Origin: Caproicibacter fermentans
Lineage (GTDB): Bacteria > Bacillota > Clostridia > Oscillospirales > Acutalibacteraceae
Reading direction: 5' to 3'
NCBI RefSeq assembly: GCF_009746625.1
Contig: NZ_VWXL01000052.1
Location: 1 to 64,000 of the forward strand
Length of the DNA: 64,000 nucleotides
This document shows, piece after piece, positions 17,802 to 27,742 of the stretch. Position 1 is the stretch's first letter. Each line of letters starts with the position of its first letter. A program made the translations under genes and the position numbers. Below the pieces are notes generated by a model that saw only the letters and a list, made by a program, of their open reading frames with translations, was not told where the DNA came from and made no database searches.

Positions 17802-18638
17802 TTATTTTACGGAACCAATCATACCGGCGACAAACTGTTTCTGCATCATAAAGAAAAGAAAACCTGTCGGAAGCGTAGCGATTACGATTCCGGCCATAAT
17901 CATTCCGTAGTCCGGCGTATAAGAGGAACCCATCGCGGAGAGAATGAGCGGAACCGTACGTTTCTGCGGATCCTGCAGCGCAACCAGCGGCCACAGATAA
18001 TTATTCCAGCTGGACATGAAGGTGATGATGGCACCCGCGGCATAGGAGGATTTCATGACAGGCATATACATGTGGAAAAAAATGCGGGTTTCATTCAGTC
18101 CGTCAATCCGCGCGGCCTCCAAAATATCCTTCGGAAAGCTTTTGGTGTTCTGACGAAAGAAGAAGATCAAAAACGCGGTGCAAACATACGGTGCGATGAC
18201 AGAAATCAGCGTGTTCAGTCCGATGCCTGTCAAACCGGTCTTTCCCACGGCGCCGAACATGCGGTACAAAGGAATCATCAGCGCGCAGAATGGAACCATC
18301 ATGGAAAGAAGCAGGATATTGAACACACGGTCGCGCGCCTTGCTGCGAAAAATTTCAAACCCATAGCCTGCAACGGATGAGATGAGCAGCGCGAGAACAG
18401 TGGTTATGACTGCGATAAATGTGGAGTAACCGAGAGAGGCTCCGAAATTGAGATCGCTGTGAAACAGATTTCTGAGATTTTCCACCAGGTGCGTGCCGAA
18501 AGTTAGTTTTACGGCAGTGATTTCTCTGGCATCGTTGGTGGCGGATATTATCATCCAGAGAAACGGGAAAATGGAAATAAAAGATACGATAATCATAAAG
18601 AAATATTTGAGAATTGACAGTGATTTTTTCTTCTTCAT
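17802..18638 (-). CDS. Sugar ABC transporter permease (MalG type)
   Basis: 278-residue permease with six helices. The EAA motif is EAARIDGLNETRIFFHMYMP, and the C-terminus FVAGMIGSVK is a normal end for the family. It overlaps the upstream permease by four bases. It belongs to the galactoside operon and needs an ATPase encoded elsewhere. Confidence 0.92.
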   Translation of the reverse strand: MKKKKSLSILKYFFMIIVSFISIFPFLWMIISATNDAREITAVKLTFGTHLVENLRNLFHSDLNFGASLGYSTFIAVITTVLALLISSVAGYGFEIFRSKARDRVFNILLLSMMVPFCALMIPLYRMFGAVGKTGLTGIGLNTLISVIAPYVCTAFLIFFFRQNTKSFPKDILEAARIDGLNETRIFFHMYMPVMKSSYAAGAIITFMSSWNNYLWPLVALQDPQKRTVPLILSAMGSSYTPDYGMIMAGIVIATLPTGFLFFMMQKQFVAGMIGSVK

Positions 18639-19585
18639 TGATTCTCTTTCCCTCCTATCTTCATTTGTATCAAGGAAAGAAACACAATCAGAACAACCAC
18701 AATAAAGGCTACCGCTGACGCATATCCGAAGTTTGGCGTATATTTAAAGCACAGGTTGTAAATGTACTGCGAAATGGTAACGGTGCCGTTTGCCGGTCCG
18801 CCCTTTGTAATATTCTGCACCTCGTCGAAGAGCTGCAGCGTACCGATTGTGGATGTAATCGTGGTAAATAGAATGATCGGTTTCAGCAGGGGAACAGTCA
18901 TGTGAATCATTTTCTGAAAGGAGTTGGCGCCGTCAATTTCCGCGGCTTCATAAATACTTGGCTCAATGCCCTGTAAGCCGGAAAGGTAGAAAATCATGTT
19001 ATACCCGGTCCAGCGCCAGGTGATCGATAGAATAATCAGCACTTTAGCCCAAAAGGAATCCGTCGTCCATAGAATGGGGGAAAGGCCGATATGGGAGAGC
19101 AGTTGATTGAAAATGCCATCGTTGGAGAAGATGTTTTTCATGATGAGAGAATAGGATACTAGGGAGGTGATGCAGGGCAAAAAAATTGCAACCCGAAAAA
19201 AAGTGCGTCCCTTCAGATTTTTATCATTCAGTATTACGGAGATAATAAGCGCAAGGATGAGCATAATCGGAACCTGAAAGATCAGATAGATAAATGTGTT
19301 CCCAAGCGCTTTTGCCACCGTTTGGTCATGGAAAAGCCGGATATAATTCGTAAGACCGCCGAAATGCATGTTTACACCCTTACCAGTTTGAAAAGACATG
19401 ATCAACGCGGCGATCATTGGGAAAAATACAAAGACGGAGATAAGGACAATGCTCATAGAAACAAAGCCCCAGCCCCACCGGTTCAACTTTTTTTCGAGGG
19501 TATGCCGACTTGAACCGTGCGGTCCGCCGACAGTTCGAAAGTCTGAAGTTATCTGTTTTGCAGCAATGCTTTGTTCACTGTTCAC
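18635..19585 (-). CDS. Sugar ABC transporter permease (MalF type)
   Basis: 316-residue permease with six helices and an EAA loop, EAAEIDGANSFQKMIHMTVP. A polar 30-residue N-terminal extension precedes the first helix; the real start may be an internal Met. It follows the binding-protein gene by 80 bases and is coupled to the next permease by a four-base overlap. Confidence 0.9.
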   Translation of the reverse strand: MNSEQSIAAKQITSDFRTVGGPHGSSRHTLEKKLNRWGWGFVSMSIVLISVFVFFPMIAALIMSFQTGKGVNMHFGGLTNYIRLFHDQTVAKALGNTFIYLIFQVPIMLILALIISVILNDKNLKGRTFFRVAIFLPCITSLVSYSLIMKNIFSNDGIFNQLLSHIGLSPILWTTDSFWAKVLIILSITWRWTGYNMIFYLSGLQGIEPSIYEAAEIDGANSFQKMIHMTVPLLKPIILFTTITSTIGTLQLFDEVQNITKGGPANGTVTISQYIYNLCFKYTPNFGYASAVAFIVVVLIVFLSLIQMKIGGKENQ

Positions 19586-19665
19586 ACGAAAGCCTCCTTA
19601 TGAAAAGCAGCCGTTACCATTTCATGGCAATGGCTGCTTTATTCTTACGGTGCCTCTGGTTTTTG

Positions 19666-21018
19666 TCAGTCGGCTGCGGAGACGATGCCTTCGACTTCGG
19701 TCTGTGCGTTTTTCAGGGTATCATCTATGGATGCACCTTTGAGGATGCTTTGAACCGCTTCGGTCATTTTGCTTTCCACATCATAGGTCGACGTTCCGTA
19801 GTTCACGGCGGGGATATTCACAGTCCAGTCAATCCAGTTTTTATAGATCTTCTGGTTGTTGAAGAAAGCGTCGGGCGCATTGACGTTTTTGCCCGAAGAA
19901 GCGTCCTTATAGGTGCTGACAAGACTGATGTCCTTGCAAAGACTGTCAAGCAGGCCGGTATCGGAAGCAAAAGTTTTGCTCAGAAAGTCCTTGGCCGTAT
20001 CCCTGCCGGCGACTTTGTCGATCACATACCAGCTTGCGCCCCCCAGATTGGAGGAATTGACAGAACCGGACACATTGGACATTTTCGGGAACTCTGCAAT
20101 TGCCCATTTTCCGGACTGATCGGCCGCTTTTTTAATGCTGGAAGCATACCAGCACCCGTTCACGGAAGTTGCAACCTTGCTTTCGTTTACAGCCGCGACA
20201 CCCGCGTCCCAGCCGGAAGCGGTAATGGTGATTCCCTCCTGCTGCATCTTTTTGTAAATGGTCACCGCTTCTTTCAAAGCGGCATTGTTGGCAATATCGG
20301 CTTTCCCGTCGGAATTAACATACCATTTCCCTGCGGACTGCATCATCATGCGAATCAGACCCAGATCGCTTGGATCAACGGAAATCATCGCTTTGCCGGT
20401 TTTTGCCTTGACCGCCTTGCCGATTTCAATGTATTTGTCCCAAGTGAGATTCTGCATATCCGACTGCTTGAAACCTGCTTTTTCTATCAGGTCGGTGCGG
20501 TAAAACACGCAGGAGACTCCGCTGTCGAACGGCACTCCGTAGATCTTACCGTCCTGCGTCATGGTTTTCAGTTTATAATCCATGAATTTGTCGGGTGTGG
20601 TGACATCTGAAAGGTCGCTGAGAACGCCCGGATAGGATTTCAGGTAATTCTTAATTCTGTAATCTTCAATCAGCACGATGTTCGGCATTCCGTCCACATT
20701 GCCGGATTCGAAGGCCGTATTCAGCTTTGCAACGATGTCGTTCTGCGCCATGCTTACGACATCCACCTTAACATTCGGATCAATTTTCGCATAAGCCGCT
20801 TTTGCTTCATTTGCAGCCTTTACATTGAAGGTGTCGTCCCACGCCCAGACGGTAAGCTTTTCTGCGGCATCTTTCGCAGCCGACGAAGACACGGCCTGTG
20901 AGTTCCCCGCAGCGGGTGCAGTGTCCGATGCGGAATTGGCGCCACCTCCGCTGCAGGCTGTCATACCAAGCAGCATGGCTGCGCTTAAAAAGGAAGCCGC
21001 AATACTTTTCGTTTTCAT
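19666..21018 (-). CDS. Sugar ABC transporter substrate-binding lipoprotein
   Basis: 450-residue family 1 binding protein. The lipobox LGMTAC follows a short hydrophobic signal, with a Ser/Ala-rich tether after it. Recognisable blocks are GKIYGVPFDSGVSCVFYRTD and ATSVNGCWYASSIKK. It heads the galactoside operon, about 140 bases downstream of the kinase reading frame's true end, and probably binds a galactose-containing oligosaccharide. It is unlike the 8891-10201 binding protein in detail, so the two systems likely have different cargo. Confidence 0.92.
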   Translation of the reverse strand: MKTKSIAASFLSAAMLLGMTACSGGGANSASDTAPAAGNSQAVSSSAAKDAAEKLTVWAWDDTFNVKAANEAKAAYAKIDPNVKVDVVSMAQNDIVAKLNTAFESGNVDGMPNIVLIEDYRIKNYLKSYPGVLSDLSDVTTPDKFMDYKLKTMTQDGKIYGVPFDSGVSCVFYRTDLIEKAGFKQSDMQNLTWDKYIEIGKAVKAKTGKAMISVDPSDLGLIRMMMQSAGKWYVNSDGKADIANNAALKEAVTIYKKMQQEGITITASGWDAGVAAVNESKVATSVNGCWYASSIKKAADQSGKWAIAEFPKMSNVSGSVNSSNLGGASWYVIDKVAGRDTAKDFLSKTFASDTGLLDSLCKDISLVSTYKDASSGKNVNAPDAFFNNQKIYKNWIDWTVNIPAVNYGTSTYDVESKMTEAVQSILKGASIDDTLKNAQTEVEGIVSAAD

Positions 21019-21157
21019 AACTGACTCCTCCTAACAATTTTGCGTTTAATCAATTGACTGTAAAAAATTTTATCATGATTATGCACAAATATTGTAGGAA
21101 TATTTTGGGAAGATTTGTTATTATTTTTAGGGGTTTCCACTAAATGGATGGTGGGGA

Positions 21158-22977
21158 TCAGAAATTATTTTTGGTATTTGAACTTTTTTTAGGTGGGCCG
21201 TCACTGTTTCTGATCGCCGGAAGGGTCACTCTTACAGTGGTGCCGTGATCCGGTTCACTGAAGATTTTTACGCCGTAATCTTTTCCAAACAGTAGCCGAA
21301 TCCTGGCCTCTACGTTCCGGATGCCAATGGAATGGCTGTCCTCGCCTGGATTTCCCGCAAGCAGTAGCTCGTCGGCTTTACTCTGAGAGACATTCCCACT
21401 CCGTCATCAATCAATTCGCAATACAAATTTTTTCCGTGGCAGTCAATCAGCACGGAAATGGTTCCATGCTTCCGATCGGTGAATGCGTGGAAAAAGGAAT
21501 TTTCCAAGAAAGGTTGCAGCAGCAGTCTCGGCATGAAGCAGTCGGCAGCAAGCGGACTCAGAAAAATATCGGCCTGTATCTGCTCACCGAACCGAATTTT
21601 TTGAAGGAAAATATAGTTCTTCAGATTGTCCACTTCCTCGGACGCAGAAATAAGCCCCTGACTGTTCCCAATGGTATTATGGAGAAGCTGTGAGAATGTA
21701 TTGATACTTTGGACTGCTTTATTCAAATCTTTTTGCCAGATCAGCCATTTCACGGAGGTAAGCGTATTGTAAATAAAATGAGGGTTAATTTGCATCTGAA
21801 GAGTGTGAATTTCCATTTTGCGCTTCTCCTGCTCCAACTGCATGAGTTCAAAAACCTGTTTGTTCAGGTGTTCGATCATCACGCTGAAAGCGGAGGAAAG
21901 CTGCCGTACTTCATAGCCGCCGTCAATAATCTCAATGTGATCGGGCAGGCCTTCCTTCGTAACCGTGTCCATCATATGAACAAGCCGATTAATCGGCCGG
22001 GTAATCTGGCTAATAAAGAAAAAAACTGCGATGAGTACCATCACAGTAACAGCCAGACAAACGGATAGAATATAAACACTGCCCTGCATTTCGTTCAAAG
22101 CCTGTGTATAGTCGAAAATGCTTACAATATGCAGATTCCACTGGGTCATGGTCTGAGTAAGCATCAGAACCTGCTTGTTCCGAAGCCGTGTATAGAGGCA
22201 TTTTTCTCCTTTGGCGTCCATCTCTCGGATGATCTGTTCCAGCTCTGCGCTTCGTTGCCCCACAGCTTCGTCATTTGGCGCAGAAACGATTGTTCCGTTC
22301 TCGTCTACCAGCATCAGATTATTTGTGCTGTTGCTGAGATTATCAAAAAACGCCTGCAAATCCGTCTGCTTCATTACAACATATGCAAATCCGTAAACGG
22401 TTTGGGACTCGGGAGAAGTCAATGCCTTCAGCGCGATGAAAGCACTTTTACCCTTGGATTGGCGCGTAATTCCGCTCTGAACATACCGGTACAGAATGCG
22501 ATTGGGGTGCTTTCGGGCGTCTTGTGTGATTTCACTTTTCAAAAGCTCTTCCGCCGGCTGAGAAAGACTGGACTGATTGCTGACGTAGGTCTGACCGTTC
22601 AGGCCGATTACCGCGATATCGTAAAAGGTATCCGGCTTGACGGTATTGAGCTGTTTTATCATATCGTAAACCAGAGTATACGTTCTCGGATTTTCAGGTT
22701 CTGTTTTCAAATATTGAGAGAAGGCCCAACTGTTATTGATGGTCAGTTCCACATCGGTGATTCTGTCGTTCATCGTCTCCATTTTTTCCTCGACCGTTGC
22801 CATAATCTGCCGGTTGGACTGGCTCATTGTTTCGACATATCCTTGCCTTGTCATATGGAAAGCAGCTGCCAGCGTAAAAATAGAGACGATCAGAACCCCA
22901 GACACAACGACGAATGCAATCTTTCGAAAAAGGCTGCCCGGATGCATCACCCTGATCTTTTTTGTAAGTTTCATCAT
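21158..22977 (-). pseudogene. YesM-type sensor histidine kinase, frameshifted near the C-terminus
   Basis: The open frame codes for 555 residues (to 21310): two membrane helices enclosing an extracellular sensor domain, HAMP, and a His_kinase domain with INPHFIYNTLTSVKW. The N box and DDGVGMS are followed by nonsense (LRVKPTSYCLRE) and a stop. Reading two bases out of phase from a GAGAGA run at 21385-21390 restores MSQSKADELLLAG, then SIGIRNVEARIRLLFGKDYG, then DHGTTVRVTLP, the missing G2 box, up to a stop at 21158. This is a two-base insertion (or equivalent). The truncated protein would lack part of its ATP pocket. Intact, it would have sensed a sugar or binding protein and phosphorylated the neighbouring YesN-type regulator. 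Confidence 0.9.
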
Positions 22978-23665
22978 CTACTCTCCTGCTTTTCCATGCT
23001 TCCTCCGATATTCCCGCGGGGTGATGCCGGTCATCTTTTTAAATACCCGGGTAAAGTAGCTTTGATCGGTATATCCGACCGCTTCGCACACGTCGGAAAT
23101 GGGGAGCGGATCCGACCGGAGCAGTTCAGCGGCATGTCGTATGCGCTCTTTGTTCAAATATTCGCTGAAACCCTCCGAGTGGTGGGAATGGAAATAAGTC
23201 GACAAATAAGAATAATTGAAATTAAACTGCCGGGCAAGGCTGGAAAGCGTTAGCGGCTCATTGTAATGGCCGTCGATATATTGTAAGATGTTTTGTATGG
23301 TGCTGCTGTGCGCGTCAATTTTATATTTGCGGAAAATTTCACGGAAATCAGTCTCTATAATGGAAAAAACCTGTGCAAAGTCTTCCGAATAAGAACAGGC
23401 GTAAATTTTAACCAGGCAGTCCCGTTTCAGGTAGGAAAGGCTGTCCGCATTCAGTCCCTGATCTTCCAAAACAGAAATCATTTGATACCACGTATTTTGA
23501 ACAAGAGTTTTTAATTCCATTTCACCCAGGGAGTGTTCGCTGATAACTCTATTTACATATTTTTTCAAAAAGTTCAAGGCTTCCTCCATCTGCAAATTTT
23601 CCAACAGTCTTGTATAGTTCATAATATTGAATTTTTCCGTTTCCATTGGTTCCTGAAAATCCTGG
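22978..23665 (-). pseudogene. YesN-type AraC response regulator lacking its receiver domain
   Basis: The frame (open from 23673) gives the middle helical domain and a complete C-terminal AraC double helix-turn-helix: NEPLTLSSLARQFNFNYSYL and SDVCEAVGYTDQSYFTRVFK followed by KMTGITPREYRR. Response regulators of this type have about 120 further N-terminal residues (a receiver domain with the phospho-accepting Asp). Here the homologous sequence begins abruptly near METEKFNIMNYTRLLENLQM, and the DNA immediately upstream encodes a glycosyltransferase fragment in another frame. It could still bind DNA if translated, but it cannot be controlled by phosphorylation. It ends one base before the kinase start. 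Confidence 0.85.
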
Positions 23666-24078
23666 GGCATCAAAAAATTTAATTGTTTTATAATAGCAGG
23701 TTCGCAGAAATCGCATGATTTTGTTTTCTCTGCTCGTTGTTTTTATGCCGCATACGATTTTATAGCCATTTTCCCATTCATGGACAAACAGGGGAATCAT
23801 ATCGATAGGATCCTGAAAATCGGCACAAAGCAGGATGGTACAATCGCCTGTCGTTTGGCACAAGCCATAATAGGGAGAATTGAACTGGCCGAAATTCTTG
23901 GCGTTAAAAATCGCCTTGATTTTATTATTATGGCTGCACAAATCGGATTGTCAATAAATATAATTTCATAATCGTATTTGGAAATCTGGTCCTGTAATAT
24001 TTGAATTAGTGCCTTACTCAAAGGCGCAACATTTTCTTCTTCGTTATACGTTGGAATTAATATGCTGATTTTTTTCAT
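23666..24078 (-). pseudogene. Glycosyltransferase family 2 remnant
   Basis: Starts well: GAGGGGGA site, then MKKISILIPTYNEEENVAPL, a GT2 opening, up to YEIIFIDN. The next residues jump frame: CSHNNKIKAIFNAKNFGQFN followed by SPYYGLCQTTGDC and ADFQDP (the DxD-like donor site) continue in another frame, so the STD...R piece between them is deleted. The 3' part ends at CYYKTIKFF, where sequence of the response regulator takes over. The missing C-terminal half held the membrane helices of DPM1/GtrB-type enzymes. Confidence 0.85.
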
Positions 24079-24089
24079 AAAAATCCCCC

Positions 24090-24434
24090 TCATTGTAACG
24101 TCTGAAGAACATGCGTTACACCGCTCTTGAACGAAATTTCCGGTTTCCATCCGGTTTCACCAACCAACCTGGAAATAACCGGTTCAATGCTGACCATCCC
24201 TGCCGGTCCATACGGCACGGCTCCAAACAACAGCCTGCTGTTTGTACATGTCAACTCTGCCATTTCTTCCACATAATCCTTTAACGGCTTCGCACTGCCG
24301 CTACCAAAATTATAAACGCCGGAGGTATCCTTTTCAGCCAGCAGCTTTTTTAATCCTTCCGCCGCATCCGAAATATACAGAAAATCCCACATTTGTTTAC
24401 AGGCGGTTAAAGGGCAGTCTTCATTTTTAAACAT
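24090..24434 (-). pseudogene. 3' fragment of an NAD-dependent epimerase/dehydratase
   Basis: The 114 codons correspond to the C-terminal third of a nucleotide-sugar epimerase: MWDFLYISDAAEGLKKLL, SGVYNFGSGSAKPLKDYVEE and VGETGWKPEISFKSGV are standard. The Rossmann and catalytic parts are missing, and about 105 bases of AT-rich DNA without a start separate it from the intact glycosyltransferase gene upstream. It was probably part of the same polysaccharide cluster. Confidence 0.85.
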
Positions 24435-24539
24435 TTTTTCAACATGGAAATAATAGGAAAATTTAATCTGCTAAAAAACATTGAGATGCCGTAAAATTAG
24501 GTGAACATTACCATACTTTATTCTTTACTAAAGCTTTCA

Positions 24540-25661
24540 TTAAGCATTCCATTCTATTTCATTATAACCCTGTATGACTTCCTTTAATGCGTAAGATTGT
24601 TCATAGGGCTCCAACCCGCTTCTGCACTGGTCCGATAGCCTTTTTACCAAATGCCTGTCACGGTAAAGAAGATTCATTTTTTTCATCAAATCGGTTTCGT
24701 CGTCCTTCCTGTAAAGCATCCCGTTCCGGTCTTCCCTTACAAGTTCCCGATGCCCTTTGATGTTTGTGGCCAATACGGGCAGCCCGCATGCCAGTGCCTC
24801 CATGATATTAAACGGCAGCCCCTCTATCCGGCTGCTGGAAACACAGATGTCACAAGCAGGATACAGCTTACTCATATCGGAAACATGCCCTAAGAAATAA
24901 ATCTTTGTTTCGCAGGAAAGGGAATGTACGAGTGTTTGGCATCTCCCCAAAAGCGCGCCATCCCCGGCCAGAAACAGTTTTACATTCGGACATCCCCCGC
25001 ACATCTTTGCAAATGCACGGATAAGAAACTCCTGGTTTTTCCGTTCGGAAAATTCCGCCCCATAGAGAAACACAAAATCATTTGTAGAAATTCCGGCCTT
25101 TCTTCGCAAAAGGAGCTTTTCTTCCGGTGCCACCGGTTTAAACCGCGACAGATCAATTCCCATCCCGTGGATATAAGCCAGTTTGTGCCGGTAAAGCTTG
25201 TGCCGCAAAGCAATTCTTTCATCCTCATGATTCATCACCATCAGCACATCCGTTACGCGCGCGCAAAGTTTTTCCGGGATCAGATATTTCCATTTTTTCA
25301 GTCCGTCATTTTCCTGGAACAGGTACCCGTGTACGGTGCAGACAACTTTTGGTCTTTTGCGCAACAAAAGAATTCCCGCGCGGACAATCGCGCTTGCCAG
25401 CTCCGTATGCGTGCTGACAAGATCAAACCGCTGCGTGCGAATCAGTTTTCGTGCTTTCAGCACGGCGCTCAAATTCCCGGGACTCAAAAATTTCTTTTGC
25501 ATCGGCAACGCGACGACCCGATCGGCATAAGGCACAGAAGCTGCTTGATCCGCGGCGACCCACACCTCGTACCCCATTTCATGAAAAGCACGCAGATAGG
25601 GCAAATGGAAATTCCGAATATGCGAAAGGGTAGATGCACAATATAAGATTTTTTGAGTCAT
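24540..25661 (-). CDS. Glycosyltransferase family 4 (capsule/exopolysaccharide type)
   Basis: 373-residue GT-B enzyme that adds a sugar to a lipid-linked glycan. N-terminal ILYCASTLSHIRNFHLPYLR and the acceptor-domain VCTVHGYLFQEN are typical of EpsD/TuaC-like transferases. The donor-site motif reads SSRIEGLPFNIMEALACGLP, the expected E-x7-E signature. I chose ATG 25661 because AGGGGG lies five bases upstream; the longer frame from 25715 has no site. It follows the EpsG-like gene by 80 bases and likely acts with it. Confidence 0.88.
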   Translation of the reverse strand: MTQKILYCASTLSHIRNFHLPYLRAFHEMGYEVWVAADQAASVPYADRVVALPMQKKFLSPGNLSAVLKARKLIRTQRFDLVSTHTELASAIVRAGILLLRKRPKVVCTVHGYLFQENDGLKKWKYLIPEKLCARVTDVLMVMNHEDERIALRHKLYRHKLAYIHGMGIDLSRFKPVAPEEKLLLRRKAGISTNDFVFLYGAEFSERKNQEFLIRAFAKMCGGCPNVKLFLAGDGALLGRCQTLVHSLSCETKIYFLGHVSDMSKLYPACDICVSSSRIEGLPFNIMEALACGLPVLATNIKGHRELVREDRNGMLYRKDDETDLMKKMNLLYRDRHLVKRLSDQCRSGLEPYEQSYALKEVIQGYNEIEWNA

Positions 25662-25743
25662 TGCAGCCCCCTGATTTTCATGTTTTTCATTCCGTCTAAT
25701 CAAACCATTTCCCAAATGCCCGCCGGTCGGCTTCCTGCCTCCG

Positions 25744-26937
25744 TTATTCCCAAAACGTCAGATACGGAACCAGGTTGATCCGGTTGGCAAGCAGGATCCA
25801 TACATGATATAAATATCCCACAAATACAAGCGTTGCCAATGCGTAGGAATAGATGTACTTGCGCGTGTTGACCTGCATCTTGAATTGGCGGCGTTCCGCG
25901 ATCGCCCTTTTGCGCTCCGCCCTGTTGCGGATTGCCTTCCGGTTTACGGTCTGCGGTACGGCCTCCGCCTCCACGCTCTGCACGCCGATGCTGGCGAACA
26001 GCTCCGGAATGGTCAGAATGACCGTCGTCAGGAACATCATGCCGAAGCGCTGGTACAAAAAGTGCTGGAGCGTCATGAGGTAGAGCAAAGCGGAAAAAAA
26101 GGACAAATTGATTAAAACGCTGTTCCGCTCGTCCCGGCGCAGGATAAACCGTGTCAGAATCAGGATCACGGCAGCTGTGATGACCGGAATCGCCGCCGTC
26201 TGCCAGTCGCGGCCCATCATATAATACAGGCCCTGCTGGGTTGCATACACTTTATAGACATATTTCGTGATCAGATTAAAAATCGGCCAGGACAGCCCGG
26301 TAATCAGCGCCGCGATTCCGCTGTAGCTCAGCAGGAACTTCCAGTTGACCGGAAGCCGCGCGATAAAATAAAACGGAATCATAACAATGATCGACTTATG
26401 GAACGTCACGGCGAGCAGCACAATCAGCAGATACGGAACAAATTGTCTCTTCTTAATAAATTCGATGGAAAACAGGAAAATGGAAATCGCGATGCACTGC
26501 CGGAGGAAGCTGAGCGAATTGCCGTAAAAGCCAAAGCTGACAAACACAAACATGCCGATCCACGGAATCGGCGAAACCCGGTACAGCAGCACCGCCGTCA
26601 GTGTCACGACGACCACCGCGACGACCAGCATGAAGATATGTACGTCGCGCGTAAACAGCGAAACCACATAATTCAGCAGGCTGTAGCCCGGTTCAATCCG
26701 GTAGCCGTTGGCGGAGCTGATTAGGAATTTCCAGCCCCCGTCATGCACCTGATAAAAATAGGTTTCGTACTGCTTGTAGTCGATTCCGACCGTGTCCGCG
26801 CGCAAAAAGGCGACCGCAGTCATGGCAAGCGAGGACAGAACCAGAAAAACAATGGTGTTCCTCTTCGATTTTTTGTATTCGCAGAGCAAAAGCCCCAGAA
26901 CCAGAATCAACAGAAGCAGAAGGTTATATACCGTCAT
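25744..26937 (-). CDS. EpsG/Wzy-like polysaccharide polymerase
   Basis: 397-residue multi-spanning membrane protein, about ten helices, with the EpsG signature: RADTVGIDYKQYETYF, EPGYSLLNYVVSLF and FLRQCIAISIFLFSIEFI. EpsG-family proteins polymerise or process repeat units of exopolysaccharide. A basic loop (RKAIRNRAERKRAIAERR) precedes the last helix. I start it at ATG 26937 behind GAAGGA; the 85 codons farther upstream are low-complexity and not coding. It leads the two-gene unit with the GT4 transferase. Confidence 0.85.
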   Translation of the reverse strand: MTVYNLLLLLILVLGLLLCEYKKSKRNTIVFLVLSSLAMTAVAFLRADTVGIDYKQYETYFYQVHDGGWKFLISSANGYRIEPGYSLLNYVVSLFTRDVHIFMLVVAVVVVTLTAVLLYRVSPIPWIGMFVFVSFGFYGNSLSFLRQCIAISIFLFSIEFIKKRQFVPYLLIVLLAVTFHKSIIVMIPFYFIARLPVNWKFLLSYSGIAALITGLSWPIFNLITKYVYKVYATQQGLYYMMGRDWQTAAIPVITAAVILILTRFILRRDERNSVLINLSFFSALLYLMTLQHFLYQRFGMMFLTTVILTIPELFASIGVQSVEAEAVPQTVNRKAIRNRAERKRAIAERRQFKMQVNTRKYIYSYALATLVFVGYLYHVWILLANRINLVPYLTFWE

Positions 26938-27391
26938 AGAATTTGATCCTTCCATTTTTTTCAAAAAAATTATAGCATTAATCCCATGCGGATACAAGAA
27001 AAAGGCTGGAAACAATCCGTAAAATTCACGGGAATCGACAGGATCAAACGGATTTTCTTGACTTCCTGCCGGAAAGCGGTATAATTTTCCTTGTAAGGCA
27101 CAAATAAAAGTGCAATGCAGAGGCCGGGTGCTCCAACACCCGCCTCCTGCAATACGGAGAGCGCGCTCCATACGCAACCGAAACTTCGGCACATTGCGGA
27201 TTCTATTATACTTCCTGCGTCTGTTTTTGTACAGGGGGTTTTCTTAGGATTGCGCGGTGGGCCTCAAGCGGCGTCGCATATGGAATCATATCCGTATGCG
27301 GCGCCTTTTTGTGCCTTGCGGCGGAGACCGGCGGCAGGGCGCCCCCGGCTTCCGCCTGATTTGGTTTGTGAAAGGGATTTTGATAGAATGG

Positions 27392-27426
27392 CGGTGCCGG
27401 GCGGAAACCGTTTCCGCCCGGCACCG
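27392..27426. repeat. Perfect 16-bp inverted repeat
   Basis: CGGTGCCGGGCGGAAA, a CCG loop, and its exact complement. Very stable as RNA. No U tract follows on either strand, so it is not a plain terminator. Confidence 0.7.
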
Positions 27427-27648
27427 GCGTTCTTACAGGAGGAAGGGCTCCGCGGCAAACCGTTTGGGAAGTCTTTGCCCCTGACCGGCATGTCAGACAA
27501 GCGACGGGCAAGACAGCGCCGCGCGCGCCTGCAGGGAGCGGCCGGTACAGAAAATCAACCGTAAATTTCACAAAGCGGAATAATTCTGCTAAAATGTACT
27601 CATGAGAATTTCTTACAGGCATTTCCAATTTCGATTGCAAGCGTAGAC

Positions 27649-27683
27649 CTGTCCCTCCCCCGCCGAAGGCGGGGGAGGGACAG
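27649..27683. repeat. Perfect 16-bp inverted repeat before the sigma factor gene
   Basis: CTGTCCCTCCCCCGCC, loop GAA, and its exact complement, 60 bases before the sigma factor start codon. It could be a transcription stop, an RNA stability element or a mobile-palindrome scar. Confidence 0.7.
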
Positions 27684-27742
27684 AAGTAAACTCTACCGTT
27701 CAACCGGAATTGCCGTAAGGGAAACCGCGAGGAGTTGACGCT

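Larger units (their letters stand above)
26938..27742. other. 805-base gene-free region with strong hairpins
   Basis: No supportable gene; long frames here on both strands lack protein character, and one minus-strand frame simply mirrors the sigma factor gene. It holds several palindromes: GCAGAGG..CGGGTG hairpin near 27118-27151, a 16-bp perfect stem at 27392-27426 and another 16-bp perfect stem at 27649-27683. A half-palindromic GCATATGGAATCATATCCG lies at about 27278-27296. Confidence 0.6.

Noticed and set aside
19510-20610. 366-codon frame opposite the binding protein at 19666
   Set aside because: Shadow; the minus strand has a complete lipoprotein with signal and lipobox.
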